The position numbers and the translations under genes were made by a program. 64,000 bases of DNA from Massilia sp. PDC64 (GTDB taxonomy: Bacteria; Pseudomonadota; Gammaproteobacteria; Burkholderiales; Burkholderiaceae_D). Below, piece after piece: positions 28,532 to 38,319 of the stretch; the stretch's first letter is position 1; every line of letters begins with the position of its first letter. The notes below the pieces were generated by a model. It searched no databases, was not told where the DNA came from, and saw only the letters and a program-made list of their open reading frames with translations. Location of the stretch: the NCBI RefSeq assembly GCF_900101265.1, contig NZ_FMZS01000002.1:644765-708764 (forward strand), read 5' to 3'.

Positions 28532-29890
28532 ATGCAATTACGGCAGAAGGTCATCTTTCTCGCGATCGCCCCGCTCATCGTGGCGCTGTGCGCGATCGCC
28601 CTGTTCGTCCGCCAGCAGGCGATCGCCCTCGCGCACGAGCAGCACGCCACCATCCAGCAGGCCTACCTGGCCACCAAGCAGGCGGAGCTGCGGCACTACG
28701 TGGATCTCGCGTCCCATTCGATCGCCCACCTGACGGCATCCGGCCGCAACGACCCGGCCACCCTCGCGGAGGCCAAGCGCATCCTGCAATCGCTCAGCTT
28801 CGGCGATGACGGCTATTTCTTCGTCTACGACATGGAAGGCCGCAACCTGATGCACCCGCGCCAGCCGGAGCTGGTCGGGCGCGACCTGTGGAATTTGCAT
28901 GACCAGTTCGGCGCACCCACCATCCAGAACATCGTCGCCGTCGCGAAGCAGGGTGGGGGACTCGTGCGCTACAACTGGGTCAAGCCGTCCACGAACAAGT
29001 CCGCGCCCAAGCTGGGCTACGTCGTGCCGATCCCGCAATGGGGCTGGATCATGGGCAGCGGCCTGTACCTGGACGACGTGCAGACCGCGCTCGACCAGGT
29101 GGACGCCCAGCAGTCGCGCAACATCGAGACGACGATGTGGTGGATCGCCGGCCTCGCCATCCTCGCCACGCTCGTCATCGGCGGCGCGGGCCTCGCGCTG
29201 AACATCAGCGAATCGCGCGTGGCGGACATGAAGCTGAAGGCCCTCGCGCAGCGCGTCGTCGATTCGCAGGAACAGGAGCGGGCGCGCCTGTCGCGCGACC
29301 TGCACGACGGCATCAGCCAGTGGCTCGTGTCGATCAAGCTGCAGATCGAGGCCGGCATCATCCGCATGAAAGGCACGCCGGACCAGCAGCGCCAGGCGCA
29401 CGCGAGCTTCGAGCGCACGGCGGAAGAACTCAACAAGGTGCTGGGCGAAGTGCGCCGCATCTCGCACGACCTGCGGCCCACCCTGCTGGACGACCTCGGC
29501 CTCGCGGCCGCGCTCGACCACCTCGCCGAGGAGTTCTCGCAGCACAGCGGCATGCCCGTGACGTTCAACGTGACGGGCGATGCCGAGCACCTGCCGCAGG
29601 CGGTGGGCACGACGTTCTTCCGCATCGCCCAGGAAGCGCTGACGAACATCGAACGGCACGCGGGCGCGCACCACATCGACCTGGCGCTGCACGCCGGCGA
29701 CGGCCGCGTGCTGCTCACCATCGCGGACGACGGCGCCGGCTTCGATGCCGAGGGCGTGGCCACGCACCCGCAGCGCGGCATCGGCCTGCGCAACATGATG
29801 GAGCGGCTGGACGCGATCGGCGGCCACCTCGACATCGCATCGTCCGCGGCCGGCACCACCGTGTGCGCGAGCGTCGAACTGGAGGCTTGA
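28532..29890 (+). CDS. Cache-domain sensor histidine kinase (NarL-family HisKA_3)
   Basis: A 452-residue kinase. TM1 (~8-28) and TM2 (~195-220) flank a periplasmic sCache_2-type domain (GDDGYFFVYDMEGRNLMHP, GWIMGSGLYLDDV). The kinase part has the HisKA_3 site SRDLHDGISQWLVSIKLQ and a HATPase with ADDGAGFD and GIGLRNMMERL. sCache_2 domains commonly bind small carboxylates, so a ligand such as pyruvate would fit the divergent cstA gene; the ligand itself is inferred. Its stop is directly followed by the regulator's ATG with no gap, so the two form one operon. Confidence 0.93.
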   Translation: MQLRQKVIFLAIAPLIVALCAIALFVRQQAIALAHEQHATIQQAYLATKQAELRHYVDLASHSIAHLTASGRNDPATLAEAKRILQSLSFGDDGYFFVYDMEGRNLMHPRQPELVGRDLWNLHDQFGAPTIQNIVAVAKQGGGLVRYNWVKPSTNKSAPKLGYVVPIPQWGWIMGSGLYLDDVQTALDQVDAQQSRNIETTMWWIAGLAILATLVIGGAGLALNISESRVADMKLKALAQRVVDSQEQERARLSRDLHDGISQWLVSIKLQIEAGIIRMKGTPDQQRQAHASFERTAEELNKVLGEVRRISHDLRPTLLDDLGLAAALDHLAEEFSQHSGMPVTFNVTGDAEHLPQAVGTTFFRIAQEALTNIERHAGAHHIDLALHAGDGRVLLTIADDGAGFDAEGVATHPQRGIGLRNMMERLDAIGGHLDIASSAAGTTVCASVELEA

Positions 29891-30529
29891 ATGACAGACA
29901 AGACCGTGCACATCATGCTGGTCGACGACCACCCCCTCGTGCGCGACGGCCTGCGCGCGCGGCTGGAAGCGGTATCTCACTTCCGCGTCGTGGCGGAAGC
30001 GGATTCCGGCGCCGAGGCGCTGGCCCTCGCGGGCAGCACCCGCATCGACCTCGTGCTGATGGATATCACCATGCGCGACGGCAGCGGCATCGAAGCGACG
30101 GCGCGCCTGTACGCGAATTATCCGGACATCGCCGTGCTGATCCTCTCCATGCACGACAAGCTGGAATACGTGACGCAGGCCATGCAGGCGGGCGCCCGCG
30201 GCTACGTGCTGAAGGATGCGCCGGGCAAGGACATCGTCCTCGCCATCGACACCGTCATGGCCGGCGGCATCTACTACAGCGCCGCCGTCGCGCGCCAGCT
30301 CGCGCGCCCGGCCGCGCAGGACAACCAGCTCACGTCGCGCGAACAGGAAGTGCTGCGCCACATCGCCAACGGCGAATCGAACAAGCAGATCGCGAAGGCG
30401 CTGGACCTGTCCGTGCGCACCGTCGAGACGCACCGCCTGAACATCAAGCGCAAACTCGGCATCGAAGGGCAGGCGGAGCTGATCAAGTTCGCCGTGCAGC
30501 ATGGCCGGGTCGGTGGCGCCGGTGTGTAA
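29891..30529 (+). CDS. NarL/LuxR-type response regulator
   Basis: A 212-residue two-domain regulator. REC has the acidic pair in VDDHPLVRDGL, the phospho-acceptor Asp in LMDITMRDGSG and Lys in LKDAP. The C-terminal LuxR helix-turn-helix contains LTSREQEVLRHIANGESNKQIAKALDLSVRTVETH. It starts on the base after the stop of the Cache kinase gene and is its cognate partner. It probably controls the divergent cstA gene and its own operon through the CTACGTAG repeat in the shared upstream region. Confidence 0.95.
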   Translation: MTDKTVHIMLVDDHPLVRDGLRARLEAVSHFRVVAEADSGAEALALAGSTRIDLVLMDITMRDGSGIEATARLYANYPDIAVLILSMHDKLEYVTQAMQAGARGYVLKDAPGKDIVLAIDTVMAGGIYYSAAVARQLARPAAQDNQLTSREQEVLRHIANGESNKQIAKALDLSVRTVETHRLNIKRKLGIEGQAELIKFAVQHGRVGGAGV

Positions 30530-30628
30530 ATATATATGCAAAACCGTGTCCGAGAGGAAACAGAAACAGTTGCTTTCCGATAAGGGGTGCTCTACTATTA
30601 GCTGGTTACTATCAATGCATATTCGCTA

Positions 30629-31789
30629 ATGTCCAGCGCCCCGTTCCCGGTGGTTGAAGTACGCTCCGTCGCCAACGCGCAGAACGAGTGGGTCGCTCTG
30701 TTGCTTGGCACGCCGGGGGCAGGACTCGACGATCCCGCGCTGCAGGACCTGTTCGGCACACCGGACCTGCTGGCCGCCATTGCCCCCCTCGACTGCATCG
30801 TGCTGCTGGACGATGTGGCCGTTCTCACGCCCCCCGTCCTGAACGTGCTGCCGGCCAACCGCGTGATGCTGGCCATGCGCGCGGACGCGCTGGCGACCGA
30901 CGGCGCAGCGCGCCGCCTGGCGGAACTGCAGATGACCGGCTATCGCGTGCTGCTCGACGGCGTGCTGCCGGAAGGCGTCGCCGCACCGATCGCGCTGCGC
31001 ACGGTGGCGCGCGACGCCGGCGGCGAACTGCCGCGCGCGGGTTCGCTGCCGACGCTGTTCGGACCGCACCTCGCCTACAACGTCGACGACCTGGCCGCGT
31101 ACCGCGCCTGCGAGAACGCGGGATTTTCCTGGTTCAGCGGCGACTACGCGCTGGAAGGCAGCGTGGCCGAAGGCGACGACGGCACGTCGCGCCGGCGCAT
31201 GCTGACGATGCTGGCCCTGCTGGCGCGCGACGCCGACTCGCGCGAGCTGGAAGCGCAGCTGAAAGCGGATCCGGCGCTGTCTTATCACCTGTTGAAACTG
31301 GTGAACTCGGCCGCGTTCTCGGTCGGCACCCAGATCACGAGCTTCGGCCAGGCCATCAGTCGCCTGGGCCGGCGCCAGCTACAGCGCTGGCTGCAACTGC
31401 TGCTGTACGCGCGCCAGCACCCGGACAGCCCGCCGAACCTGATGCTGCCGGCGGCCGCATTGCGTGGGGCGGCGCTGGAAGCGCTGTGCAAGGGCGACGG
31501 CGGCGACCGCGATGAGCAGGACCTCGCCTTCATGGCCGGCGTTTTTTCTCTGCTGGATCGCCTGTTCCAGATGCCGATGGCCGAGATCGTGCAGGACCTG
31601 AACCTGCCCGAACACGTCGAAGCCGCATTGCTGCGGCGCGAAGGGCAACTGGGACAACGGTTGCGGCTCGCGGAAGCGGGCCGGCCCGATCCCGCGACGC
31701 TCCAGCAAGCGGGCGTCGACGGGCCGGACTGGTGGCAGAGCCAGTTGCACGCCTATCACTGGGCCATCCAGGTAGCCCGCAATGTCTAA
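30629..31789 (+). CDS. HDOD-domain protein with an eroded EAL-like N-terminus
   Basis: A 386-residue protein. Residues ~195-386 form an HDOD domain ([41 protein letters not shown]), a non-enzymatic relative of HD phosphohydrolases used in signalling scaffolds. The N-terminal ~185 residues follow the outline of the EAL half of EAL-HDOD (YuxH-like) proteins but lack the EAL, DDFG and EGVE catalytic motifs, so no phosphodiesterase activity is expected. The next gene, a PAS-GGDEF-EAL protein, overlaps its end by 8 bp, so the two are co-expressed and may work together in c-di-GMP signalling. Confidence 0.85.
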   Translation: MSSAPFPVVEVRSVANAQNEWVALLLGTPGAGLDDPALQDLFGTPDLLAAIAPLDCIVLLDDVAVLTPPVLNVLPANRVMLAMRADALATDGAARRLAELQMTGYRVLLDGVLPEGVAAPIALRTVARDAGGELPRAGSLPTLFGPHLAYNVDDLAAYRACENAGFSWFSGDYALEGSVAEGDDGTSRRRMLTMLALLARDADSRELEAQLKADPALSYHLLKLVNSAAFSVGTQITSFGQAISRLGRRQLQRWLQLLLYARQHPDSPPNLMLPAAALRGAALEALCKGDGGDRDEQDLAFMAGVFSLLDRLFQMPMAEIVQDLNLPEHVEAALLRREGQLGQRLRLAEAGRPDPATLQQAGVDGPDWWQSQLHAYHWAIQVARNV

Positions 31790-33860
31790 GATGCCAGCCG
31801 CTGCGCCAATCGATTTCGTCGGCGGCAGCGCTGCCGTCTGCGACGCCGTGTTGACCCGCCGGGGGGACGATCTGTATGCCGAACTGGGACGGATTGCCGG
31901 CGCGCTGCTCGCGAGCCCGCACTGCGCCTTCATCCCGGAAGGCGTCCTGCACCCGCACATGGTGGAAGGCGCGCTGCTGCAGGAAGTGCGCGCCGACGGC
32001 GTGTGCTTCGGCCGCTACGAAGTCGCAGGCCGCGCGTACAGCGTGGACGACCTGCGCCAGCTGGAAGCCTTGGCCGGCCTCACCGGCACGCTGATGCAGG
32101 TGCATTCGCTGGCCCAGCGCACGACGCACGCCTATGCCCAGGTCGAAGCGCAGCTGGCGCACCAGTCGCAGATCCTCGACCAGATCCACGAGTCCGTGCT
32201 GACGATGGACCGCATGGGCTACATCACCAGCTGGAACAAGGGCGCCGAGCGCCTGTTCGGCTACACGGCGGTGGAAGCCGTCGGCCGCCACATCCTGTTC
32301 CTGTACGCGGACGACGACCAGGACTTCCAGGACGCCTTCGCGGAGCAGGGCGGCCGCATGATGGAAGTGCGGCGCCGGAAGAAATCGGGCGAGATCTTCT
32401 GGGCCAGCCTGTCGCTGTCGCCGCTGTGCGACCTGGAAGACCGTCCGACCGGCCTGATCGCCTACCTGACCGACATCACGGAACGCAAGCTGGCCGAGGA
32501 ACGCCTGCATCACCTGGCCTATTACCAGGAACTGACCGGCCTGCCGAACCGCACGCTGTTCGGCCGCCTCGTGGACCAGGCCCTGATGGTCGCCCAGCGC
32601 AACGAATCGACGGCCTGCGTGCTGTACCTGGACCTGAACCGCTTCAAGCTGATCAACGGCACCCTCGGCCGCAAGGTCGGCGACGACCTGCTGCGCCAGG
32701 TCGCCGAACGCCTGCGCAACGCGCTGCGCGACGAGGACGTCGTGGCGCATCTGTCCGGCGACGAATTCGCCGTCGGCCTGTTCGACATCCGCCAGCACTT
32801 CGAGGCCACGACGGTGGCGCAAAAGCTGCAGGGCGCACTGGAAGCCCCCTTCCTCGTGCAGGGCCACGACCTGCGCGTGGGCGCGAGCATCGGCATCTCT
32901 GTCTACCCGCAGGACGGGCAGGATGCGGAAACGCTGCTGCGCATGGCCGACATCGCGATGGAGCGCGCCAAGGAGCACGCGGAAAACCCGGACCGCAGCG
33001 TCGCGTTCTACCGCCTCGACATGAACGAGGGCATGCAGCAGCGCATGCTGATCGAATCCGGCCTGCGCCATGCCCTCGGCAACGGCGAACTGATCCTGCA
33101 CTACCAGCCGAAATTCGAAATCGGTTCGAGTCGCCTGGTGGGCGCCGAGGCGCTCGTGCGCTGGAAGCATCCGGTGCGCGGCATGGTGCCGCCGATCGAA
33201 TTCATCCCGCTGGCCGAGAGCACGGGCCTGATCGTGCAGGTGGGCGAATGGGTGCTGGAACAGGCGTGCGCCCAGGCCGCGATCTGGCAACGCGCGGGCC
33301 TGCCGCCGTTCCGCCTGGCCGTGAACGTGTCCGCACGCGAATTCACGCCGTCGTTGCCGGGCCGCGTGGCGGAAACCCTGCGCCGCTACCGCCTGGACGC
33401 GCACTGGCTGGAACTGGAGATCACGGAAAGCACGCTGATGCACGACATCGAGCACGTGATCGCCATCATGGACCGCATCAGCGCACTGGGCGTGGCGCTG
33501 TCGCTGGACGATTTCGGCACGGGCTATTCGAGCCTGTCGTACCTGAAGCGCTTCCCGATCGACACGCTCAAAATTGACCGCTCCTTCACGACCGGCATCC
33601 CGCAGGACCCGAGCGATTGCGCGATCGCGAGCACCATCATCGGCATGGGCCGCAAGCTGGGGCACCGCGTCATCGCCGAAGGGGTGGAGACGCTGGAACA
33701 GCTGGAATTCCTGCGCCAGGCCGGGTGCGACGAGGTGCAGGGCTATCTGTATGGGAAGCCGTTGCCGGCCTACGAGTTCGAGAAGAGTTTGCGGGAGAAC
33801 TGGCTGTTGATGGGCATGGGGGAGGCGTCGACCGTCCGTTTGCTGCCCGTGGGGCAATGA
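31782..33860 (+). CDS. PAS-GGDEF-EAL protein, probable c-di-GMP phosphodiesterase with a variant GGDEF
   Basis: A 692-residue cytosolic protein. The N-terminal ~120 residues have no recognised fold. PAS lies at ~125-240 ([31 protein letters not shown], given here as separate motif pieces ILDQIHE and GAERLFGY). The GGDEF domain is altered: SGDEF at the active site and [11 protein letters not shown] in place of the usual ND-x-LGH. The EAL domain keeps [36 protein letters not shown] and EGVET. It is therefore most likely a hydrolase, with the GGDEF part as a GTP sensor or weak cyclase. The start overlaps the HDOD gene by 8 bp. Confidence 0.92.
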   Translation: MSKMPAAAPIDFVGGSAAVCDAVLTRRGDDLYAELGRIAGALLASPHCAFIPEGVLHPHMVEGALLQEVRADGVCFGRYEVAGRAYSVDDLRQLEALAGLTGTLMQVHSLAQRTTHAYAQVEAQLAHQSQILDQIHESVLTMDRMGYITSWNKGAERLFGYTAVEAVGRHILFLYADDDQDFQDAFAEQGGRMMEVRRRKKSGEIFWASLSLSPLCDLEDRPTGLIAYLTDITERKLAEERLHHLAYYQELTGLPNRTLFGRLVDQALMVAQRNESTACVLYLDLNRFKLINGTLGRKVGDDLLRQVAERLRNALRDEDVVAHLSGDEFAVGLFDIRQHFEATTVAQKLQGALEAPFLVQGHDLRVGASIGISVYPQDGQDAETLLRMADIAMERAKEHAENPDRSVAFYRLDMNEGMQQRMLIESGLRHALGNGELILHYQPKFEIGSSRLVGAEALVRWKHPVRGMVPPIEFIPLAESTGLIVQVGEWVLEQACAQAAIWQRAGLPPFRLAVNVSAREFTPSLPGRVAETLRRYRLDAHWLELEITESTLMHDIEHVIAIMDRISALGVALSLDDFGTGYSSLSYLKRFPIDTLKIDRSFTTGIPQDPSDCAIASTIIGMGRKLGHRVIAEGVETLEQLEFLRQAGCDEVQGYLYGKPLPAYEFEKSLRENWLLMGMGEASTVRLLPVGQ

Positions 33861-33866
33861 TTTATG

Positions 33867-33872
33867 TATAAT
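33867..33872 (+). promoter_or_regulatory. -10 box upstream of tRNA-Ser
   Basis: A perfect TATAAT lies 13 bp before the tRNA 5' end. No good -35 hexamer is visible at standard spacing. Confidence 0.55.
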
Positions 33873-33884
33873 GCCGGTTCCTCA

Positions 33885-33974
33885 GGAAGCGTGGCCGAGT
33901 GGTTGAAGGCAGCAGTCTTGAAAACTGCCGACGGGGGAACCCGTTCGTGAGTTCGAATCTCACCGCTTCCGCCA
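33885..33974 (+). tRNA. tRNA-Ser (anticodon UGA)
   Basis: A 90-nt class II tRNA. The acceptor stem pairs GGAAGCG (33885-33891) with CGCTTCC before the discriminator G and an encoded CCA (33972-33974). The anticodon stem GCAGT/ACTGC encloses loop CTTGAAA with anticodon TGA at 33919-33921. A long variable arm (CGACGGGGGAACCCGTTCG) and the T-loop TTCGAAT confirm serine identity. Confidence 0.97.
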
Positions 33975-33985
33975 GGAAACAAAAG

Positions 33986-34009
33986 AAACCGCCCTGAGGC
34001 GGTTTTTTT
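33986..34009 (+). terminator. Terminator after tRNA-Ser
   Basis: AAACCGCC (33986-33993) and GGCGGTTT (33998-34005) form a perfect 8-bp stem with a CTGA loop, followed by a T-run to 34009. Confidence 0.93.
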
Positions 34010-34425
34010 GTTTCCTAGCGGAAGCGAGGAGGGTGCCTGCGCGTCCTCCGAAGCGCCACTTTGCTGTCCGCGCAGTGGACAGCGCCGCAGGCACATACCG
34101 AATAGGCTGATCAGACGACGCCGACTGCCCCAGCCTTGACCCGGCCGCTCGTCATATTCGCGTTCGAATTCTCGATTTAAATCTTCAGTCACGGGAATTG
34201 GTAACGATCTCCGGATGATTAATTCTCGCGCAAATTCACACGGGTTTATTTCAACAACGTTCCGGCCAAAGCTAATTCAGTAAGCCCGTTTCCACTCCCG
34301 GATAAGACGGAATATCGCAAAATATTGCACCCCGTTTTTCGTTTGTATTCCTATTTCTTTATGCTAGAGTTTTTGCCGCGTCATTCCGGCGTCAGTAATC
34401 CGATCCGATGATTTGGAGGACATAC
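34010..34425. other. Intergenic region between tRNA-Ser and the esterase gene
   Basis: About 415 bp. GCTGTCC (34063-34069) and GGACAGC (34077-34083) form a short stem. From about 34190 the DNA is clearly AT-rich, as expected for the promoter and leader of the downstream secreted esterase gene. TTGGAGGA lies before its ATG. No gene or RNA recognised; one open minus-strand frame here is only a read-through of the tRNA. Confidence 0.5.
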
Positions 34426-36456
34426 ATGTTCCACGGCTTTTCCGTCCGCAATAAAACTGCGGCATTGACTCTTTTTGCCACTTCATTTGCCCTGCATGCG
34501 GTCGCATATGCAACGCCGCCCGAAAACCCGGTGCTCGCCTCCATGGATCCGGGCAGTTTCATCGGCGTGCGCACCAATGAAATCTTCCAGCGCGACATGC
34601 CGCAGAACACGGCGATCATTACGGTGAAATGGAAAACGCCCGGTCCCACGTCGACGTTCCGCTACTACGTGGTGTCGCTGCTCGATGACACCTATACGAG
34701 CCGGGTGCGGGTCCTGAAGGAGGGGTCTTATTCCGGCACTGGCCTGTTTACGTTCGCTCTCGGGCCGCAGGCGAAGGACAAGAAAATCCGGGTGTCGCTC
34801 TATAACTCGAGCATGTCGGAAATTGCACGTTGGGACAGCCCCCTCTTCAACGTCGGTGAAGTCTTCGTGGTCGCTGGCCAGAGCAATGCGGCAAGCTTCG
34901 GCCATGTGGATTCGGATCTGGATACGGTTGCCGATCCGAGACACCGCAGCGTGACGCCGGCTGCGCTCAATTCGACGCTGCCCAGTCCCGCCAGCACCTG
35001 GACCACGTTGTATGCGCAAACGGACGACCCGTCGCACATCAATGCCGGGGCAAGCCCCGACAATGGTTCTCCATGGTTGGCCTTTGCGAAGGAACTGAAC
35101 GCCAAACTGGGCGGGACCGTGCCGGTCGCTATCCTCAATGTGGCGGTGGGCGGTTCTCCGATGGAGTGGTGGCAGAGACAGGATGCATTAGGCGGGAAAA
35201 CGTATCCAAACGAAATATATTCGTATCCAAGACTGTTGCAAGCCGGTCAGACGCTGACGCGATTGACGCCAGGCGGCGGCACGATGTGTAGTTTCCGTGC
35301 TGTCCTGTGGCATCAGGGCGAAGCGAATTCCGATCGGAGTTTGACCGCGGTGTCAGCAGCAGGTTACGGGCCTGCCGACAGGAAATATTATGCGTGGGCG
35401 CTGGACGAGGCTGCCCGGGACTTCCGCGACGATACCGGCTGTGCCCAGCCGTGGATGGTGGCGACGGTGACCTGGGTCGACCAATACAATTACATTTATG
35501 ACCAGGGTAGCGCCGACGACAAGTTCAAAACGGAAGCCGAAATCCGTGCCGCGCAACGTCATTTGTGGAGTCGTGCCCCCGTGTCGGGTGCACCCGTATT
35601 CAAGCCGGGTCCCGATACCGACATGATGAACGGCGAGGGCCCCGCATACGGCCAGCCGGGGTATCGCTATGCCGGCGACCTCGGTTTTCCTGGCCTGCAC
35701 ATGTCGGGCAAGGGCCTTCAGTTGCACGGCAAGCTGTGGGCCCGGAACGTCGCGAATCTGATCAATTCCTCGCTCCCCATCAATAACCTGGACCCGACGC
35801 TGCCGGCAGACCTGTTTTCGGGTACCAACGTCAACCCGGGTTCGTCGATCCCCGAAGTGGCGACGGTGTGGCAGGCATTCAAGGATTCGATGGGCCGCAA
35901 TGACAACGACATCCTGTACGATAATGAAGGCTTGCGTTATTGGGTCCAGGCGCTGGTCATCAATCCGAATCTGGATCTCGCCAGTAACTTCGTGGCTTCG
36001 GACGAGCGCTATGTCCGCGATACGTTCCAGAACACCCTGGGCCGCCGCCCGGCGGTGTGGGAAACGAAGTATTGGCTGAACAGGCTGTTCCTGAACACCG
36101 TAACGCGTGCCGACCTGCCGATGCCGGCCAATGTCGGCTACGAGAATTCCCTCAGCGTCAACGGGAAAAAAGTCTTTCGACTGTTCGTGAATGTCATGGG
36201 CCGTAACCTGGACGAGATCAAGCAGGATTCGGCAGGGCTCGCATATTGGACCAGTGTTCTGGACAATAATCAGGCGACCGAATCGCAGATCGCGGATTCG
36301 TTCCGTTCGTCCGCGGAGTATCGCGTGCGGAACGCTTTCGTCAAGTCATTCAACCGTCAGCCGACCCCGGCGGAACTGAACAACTATATGTCGGGCCTGG
36401 GCTCGAAGACGGACGCCGCGCTGGCCGAAGAGATCTGGCAAAACGAGAAGCCGTGA
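34426..36456 (+). CDS. Secreted SGNH/sialate O-acetylesterase-like enzyme with C-terminal DUF4214 domain
   Basis: A 676-residue protein. Residues ~1-29 form a signal peptide ending AYA. The catalytic region has VFVVAGQSN (Ser153), WHQGEANSD and PGLHMSGKG (His425), the pattern of the SASA carbohydrate-esterase group that removes acetyl groups from sugars. Residues ~470-676 are DUF4214-like, with two repeats (NTLGRRPAVWETKYWLNRL; VNVMGRNLDEIKQDSAGLAYW) and FRSSAEYRVR. The start at 34426 is set by TTGGAGGA five bases upstream. The convergent neighbour carries DUF4214 at its N-terminus, so both may be delivered to the same extracellular matrix or surface. Confidence 0.82.
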   Translation: MFHGFSVRNKTAALTLFATSFALHAVAYATPPENPVLASMDPGSFIGVRTNEIFQRDMPQNTAIITVKWKTPGPTSTFRYYVVSLLDDTYTSRVRVLKEGSYSGTGLFTFALGPQAKDKKIRVSLYNSSMSEIARWDSPLFNVGEVFVVAGQSNAASFGHVDSDLDTVADPRHRSVTPAALNSTLPSPASTWTTLYAQTDDPSHINAGASPDNGSPWLAFAKELNAKLGGTVPVAILNVAVGGSPMEWWQRQDALGGKTYPNEIYSYPRLLQAGQTLTRLTPGGGTMCSFRAVLWHQGEANSDRSLTAVSAAGYGPADRKYYAWALDEAARDFRDDTGCAQPWMVATVTWVDQYNYIYDQGSADDKFKTEAEIRAAQRHLWSRAPVSGAPVFKPGPDTDMMNGEGPAYGQPGYRYAGDLGFPGLHMSGKGLQLHGKLWARNVANLINSSLPINNLDPTLPADLFSGTNVNPGSSIPEVATVWQAFKDSMGRNDNDILYDNEGLRYWVQALVINPNLDLASNFVASDERYVRDTFQNTLGRRPAVWETKYWLNRLFLNTVTRADLPMPANVGYENSLSVNGKKVFRLFVNVMGRNLDEIKQDSAGLAYWTSVLDNNQATESQIADSFRSSAEYRVRNAFVKSFNRQPTPAELNNYMSGLGSKTDAALAEEIWQNEKP

Positions 36457-36462
36457 GGCCAT

Positions 36463-36491
36463 GGCCCGGCGCCCATCCCGGGCGCCGGGCC
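36463..36491. terminator. Perfect 12-bp hairpin between convergent DUF4214 genes
   Basis: GGCCCGGCGCCC (36463-36474) and GGGCGCCGGGCC (36480-36491) are exact reverse complements around ATCCC. It starts 6 bp after one stop codon and ends 8 bp before the other gene's stop. No T-run on either side, so if it terminates transcription it does so by stem strength or with Rho. Confidence 0.5.
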
Positions 36492-36499
36492 GCACCGAA

Positions 36500-38113
36500 T
36501 CAGTGCCCCGTGCACAGGTCGCTGTCGATGTTCGTTCCCGCCTGCAGGGTGCCGCTCGCATGTCCTGCGCCGATCGCATTCCTGACCATGATGCCGTTGT
36601 TGCAGGCCAGCCTGATGTTGACGCCATTGGGACGATCGGACGGTTGGGACATCGCGACGACGTTGAGGCTGTTCCCGCTCGTCGCCGCGTTCAGCATGCC
36701 GTCCACGACGATGCCGGCCTGTACCTGGACCGTCTGGTTGACGTCTCCCAGGATCGTCCTGTTGTTGCTGATCTGCCCGCCGGAGCCGCAATGCCCGTCA
36801 CGGGATACGGCACAATTCGGCGGCGCCCACGAACCTGTGCCATTGAACAGCATGATGTCGGAATGCTGGTTTTTGCCTGCAAAAATCGTGTTATTCGTGA
36901 AGCCGGAGCCCGAGAACGAGCAGGAGCCCGGAGAAGAATAGAGGCATTGGATCGCATCCAGGCCCAGGGAACCGTATGCGGAATGCCCGGCATGGAGGAT
37001 CACGTTGTTCGACGCGGTGCTGGACTGGTTCGAACCATCGTGGCCGAACATGACGATGCCGACGTCGGTCGGATCCACGATGTCGTTTTGCTGGATGGTC
37101 GCACCCGTGATGTGGTTGGAAATGCCGTCGGCCCAGGGAATCAGCGTGCCGTCGCCATAGTGGCGCTGGGCGTACCCCGTCGTCAGGTTGTTGTAGATGA
37201 ACACGGTACCGTTGAACGCCGTCGGCGATGTCGGAATCGGCGGGGTCGGCACCGGGAACGTGGCGATATGCGTGGCCGACAGCGGCGCGTCGCTGCGCAC
37301 GCCCTGGATCGTACCGCCATTGCCGCCGACATAATTAATATTTGGGAAGACGTTCGCCTGCTGGTCCCCCTGTGTCGGTAACGTCGACTTGAAACGGTCG
37401 CGTCCACCCGACACCCAGACGTTGCGCACGGTAGAGCCCGGCTCCATGACGATCAGAATGCCCGGCGTCGCACTGTCACGGACGATACGGGCCTGGCGCG
37501 CGTACATCGTGCGGTCATACCCGCCGGCCGTTTCGAGAACCTTGCCGGCCGGGACGGTCAACGTGGACGTCAGGTACACGACCGTACGCGGCGGCAGGCT
37601 GCACACGGCGTTGTTGCTGAGGCACGATTCGAGCTGGGCCTGGGTCCAGGTCCCGGAGCCTGTGTCGAGAGGACGCTTGGGAGCGCCGATCGGGTCGTAC
37701 CCATTGCCGGCACAGATCGCAGGGACGAGGGAAACGAATTCCTGGCTGCCGATGAAGGACTGGACCATTTCCGTCACCGTGTGGCCGGACTTCAGGCTGT
37801 TCACCCAAAAACTGTACCCGGACGGATCCGGCTCGCGGCTGAAAATGGCCCGGTAGACCGTCAAGACCTGCTCTTCCGGGATATAGCCCTTGGATGTGTA
37901 TTCCTGCGACTGAAAAACGTTCAGGGCCAGGGTTTGCAGCGAGCCGGCCGAGCAGCCGGCGGACAATGCGTAATTCGTCGCGCCCTGCCAGCCGCCGCTA
38001 TCCGGTGCGCGCCCCAGGCCTTCCGTATATTGTTTGGCGATGAACTGGGAAGGGACAGCCGCAAAACATTGGGCGCTGACCAGGCCGGCCAACAGCAATG
38101 AATTCCTGAGCAT
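36500..38113 (-). CDS. Secreted DUF4214 protein with a right-handed beta-helix-like domain
   Basis: A 537-residue protein. Residues 1-18 are a signal peptide (LLLAGLVSAQCFA-A). DUF4214 follows at ~20-140 (FIAKQYTEGLGRAPDSGGW; VYRAIFSREPDPSGYSFWVNSL; FIGSQEF). From ~165 the sequence has Asn/Gly/Ser-rich repeats with many short beta-strand turns (SNHITGATIQQNDIVD, SNNVILHAGHS, TNNTIFAGKN, SNNRTILG), which suggests a parallel beta-helix such as those in polysaccharide lyases or adhesins. No catalytic motif could be fixed. It faces the DUF4214 esterase gene convergently. Confidence 0.78.
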   Translation of the reverse strand: MLRNSLLLAGLVSAQCFAAVPSQFIAKQYTEGLGRAPDSGGWQGATNYALSAGCSAGSLQTLALNVFQSQEYTSKGYIPEEQVLTVYRAIFSREPDPSGYSFWVNSLKSGHTVTEMVQSFIGSQEFVSLVPAICAGNGYDPIGAPKRPLDTGSGTWTQAQLESCLSNNAVCSLPPRTVVYLTSTLTVPAGKVLETAGGYDRTMYARQARIVRDSATPGILIVMEPGSTVRNVWVSGGRDRFKSTLPTQGDQQANVFPNINYVGGNGGTIQGVRSDAPLSATHIATFPVPTPPIPTSPTAFNGTVFIYNNLTTGYAQRHYGDGTLIPWADGISNHITGATIQQNDIVDPTDVGIVMFGHDGSNQSSTASNNVILHAGHSAYGSLGLDAIQCLYSSPGSCSFSGSGFTNNTIFAGKNQHSDIMLFNGTGSWAPPNCAVSRDGHCGSGGQISNNRTILGDVNQTVQVQAGIVVDGMLNAATSGNSLNVVAMSQPSDRPNGVNIRLACNNGIMVRNAIGAGHASGTLQAGTNIDSDLCTGH

Positions 38114-38205
38114 ACGATTCCTTGACTAAATAAAAGGTGGATATTTGCAATGACCTGATCGGGATATTGCAAATCCAAGATAGCACAGGGAATTCGAAGG
38201 AAATC

Positions 38206-38277
38206 TCACCAATTATTATGAGTAAAACGAGCGAATTGCGCCGCCAATTGAAACGCGCGCGTATTCATAATTGGTGA
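38206..38277. promoter_or_regulatory. 11-bp inverted repeat in AT-rich leader region
   Basis: TCACCAATTAT (38206-38216) is the exact reverse complement of ATAATTGGTGA (38267-38277), with 50 bp between. The region is unusually AT-rich and lies upstream of the beta-helix gene. It could be a pair of regulator half-sites; no regulator can be named. Confidence 0.4.
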
Positions 38278-38319
38278 AATTCGGATTTTCTTGCCATTTA
38301 CACTGGTGAGGATGGATTA

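Noticed and set aside
34063..34083. CTGT...ACAG arrangement resembling a LexA box
   Set aside because: Spacing between CTGT and ACAG is 11 rather than 8 bp and the centre is GC-rich.
33770..34192. Open minus-strand frame spanning tRNA-Ser
   Set aside because: It translates the tRNA itself and its flanks (GEIRTHE type product), a known false ORF pattern.
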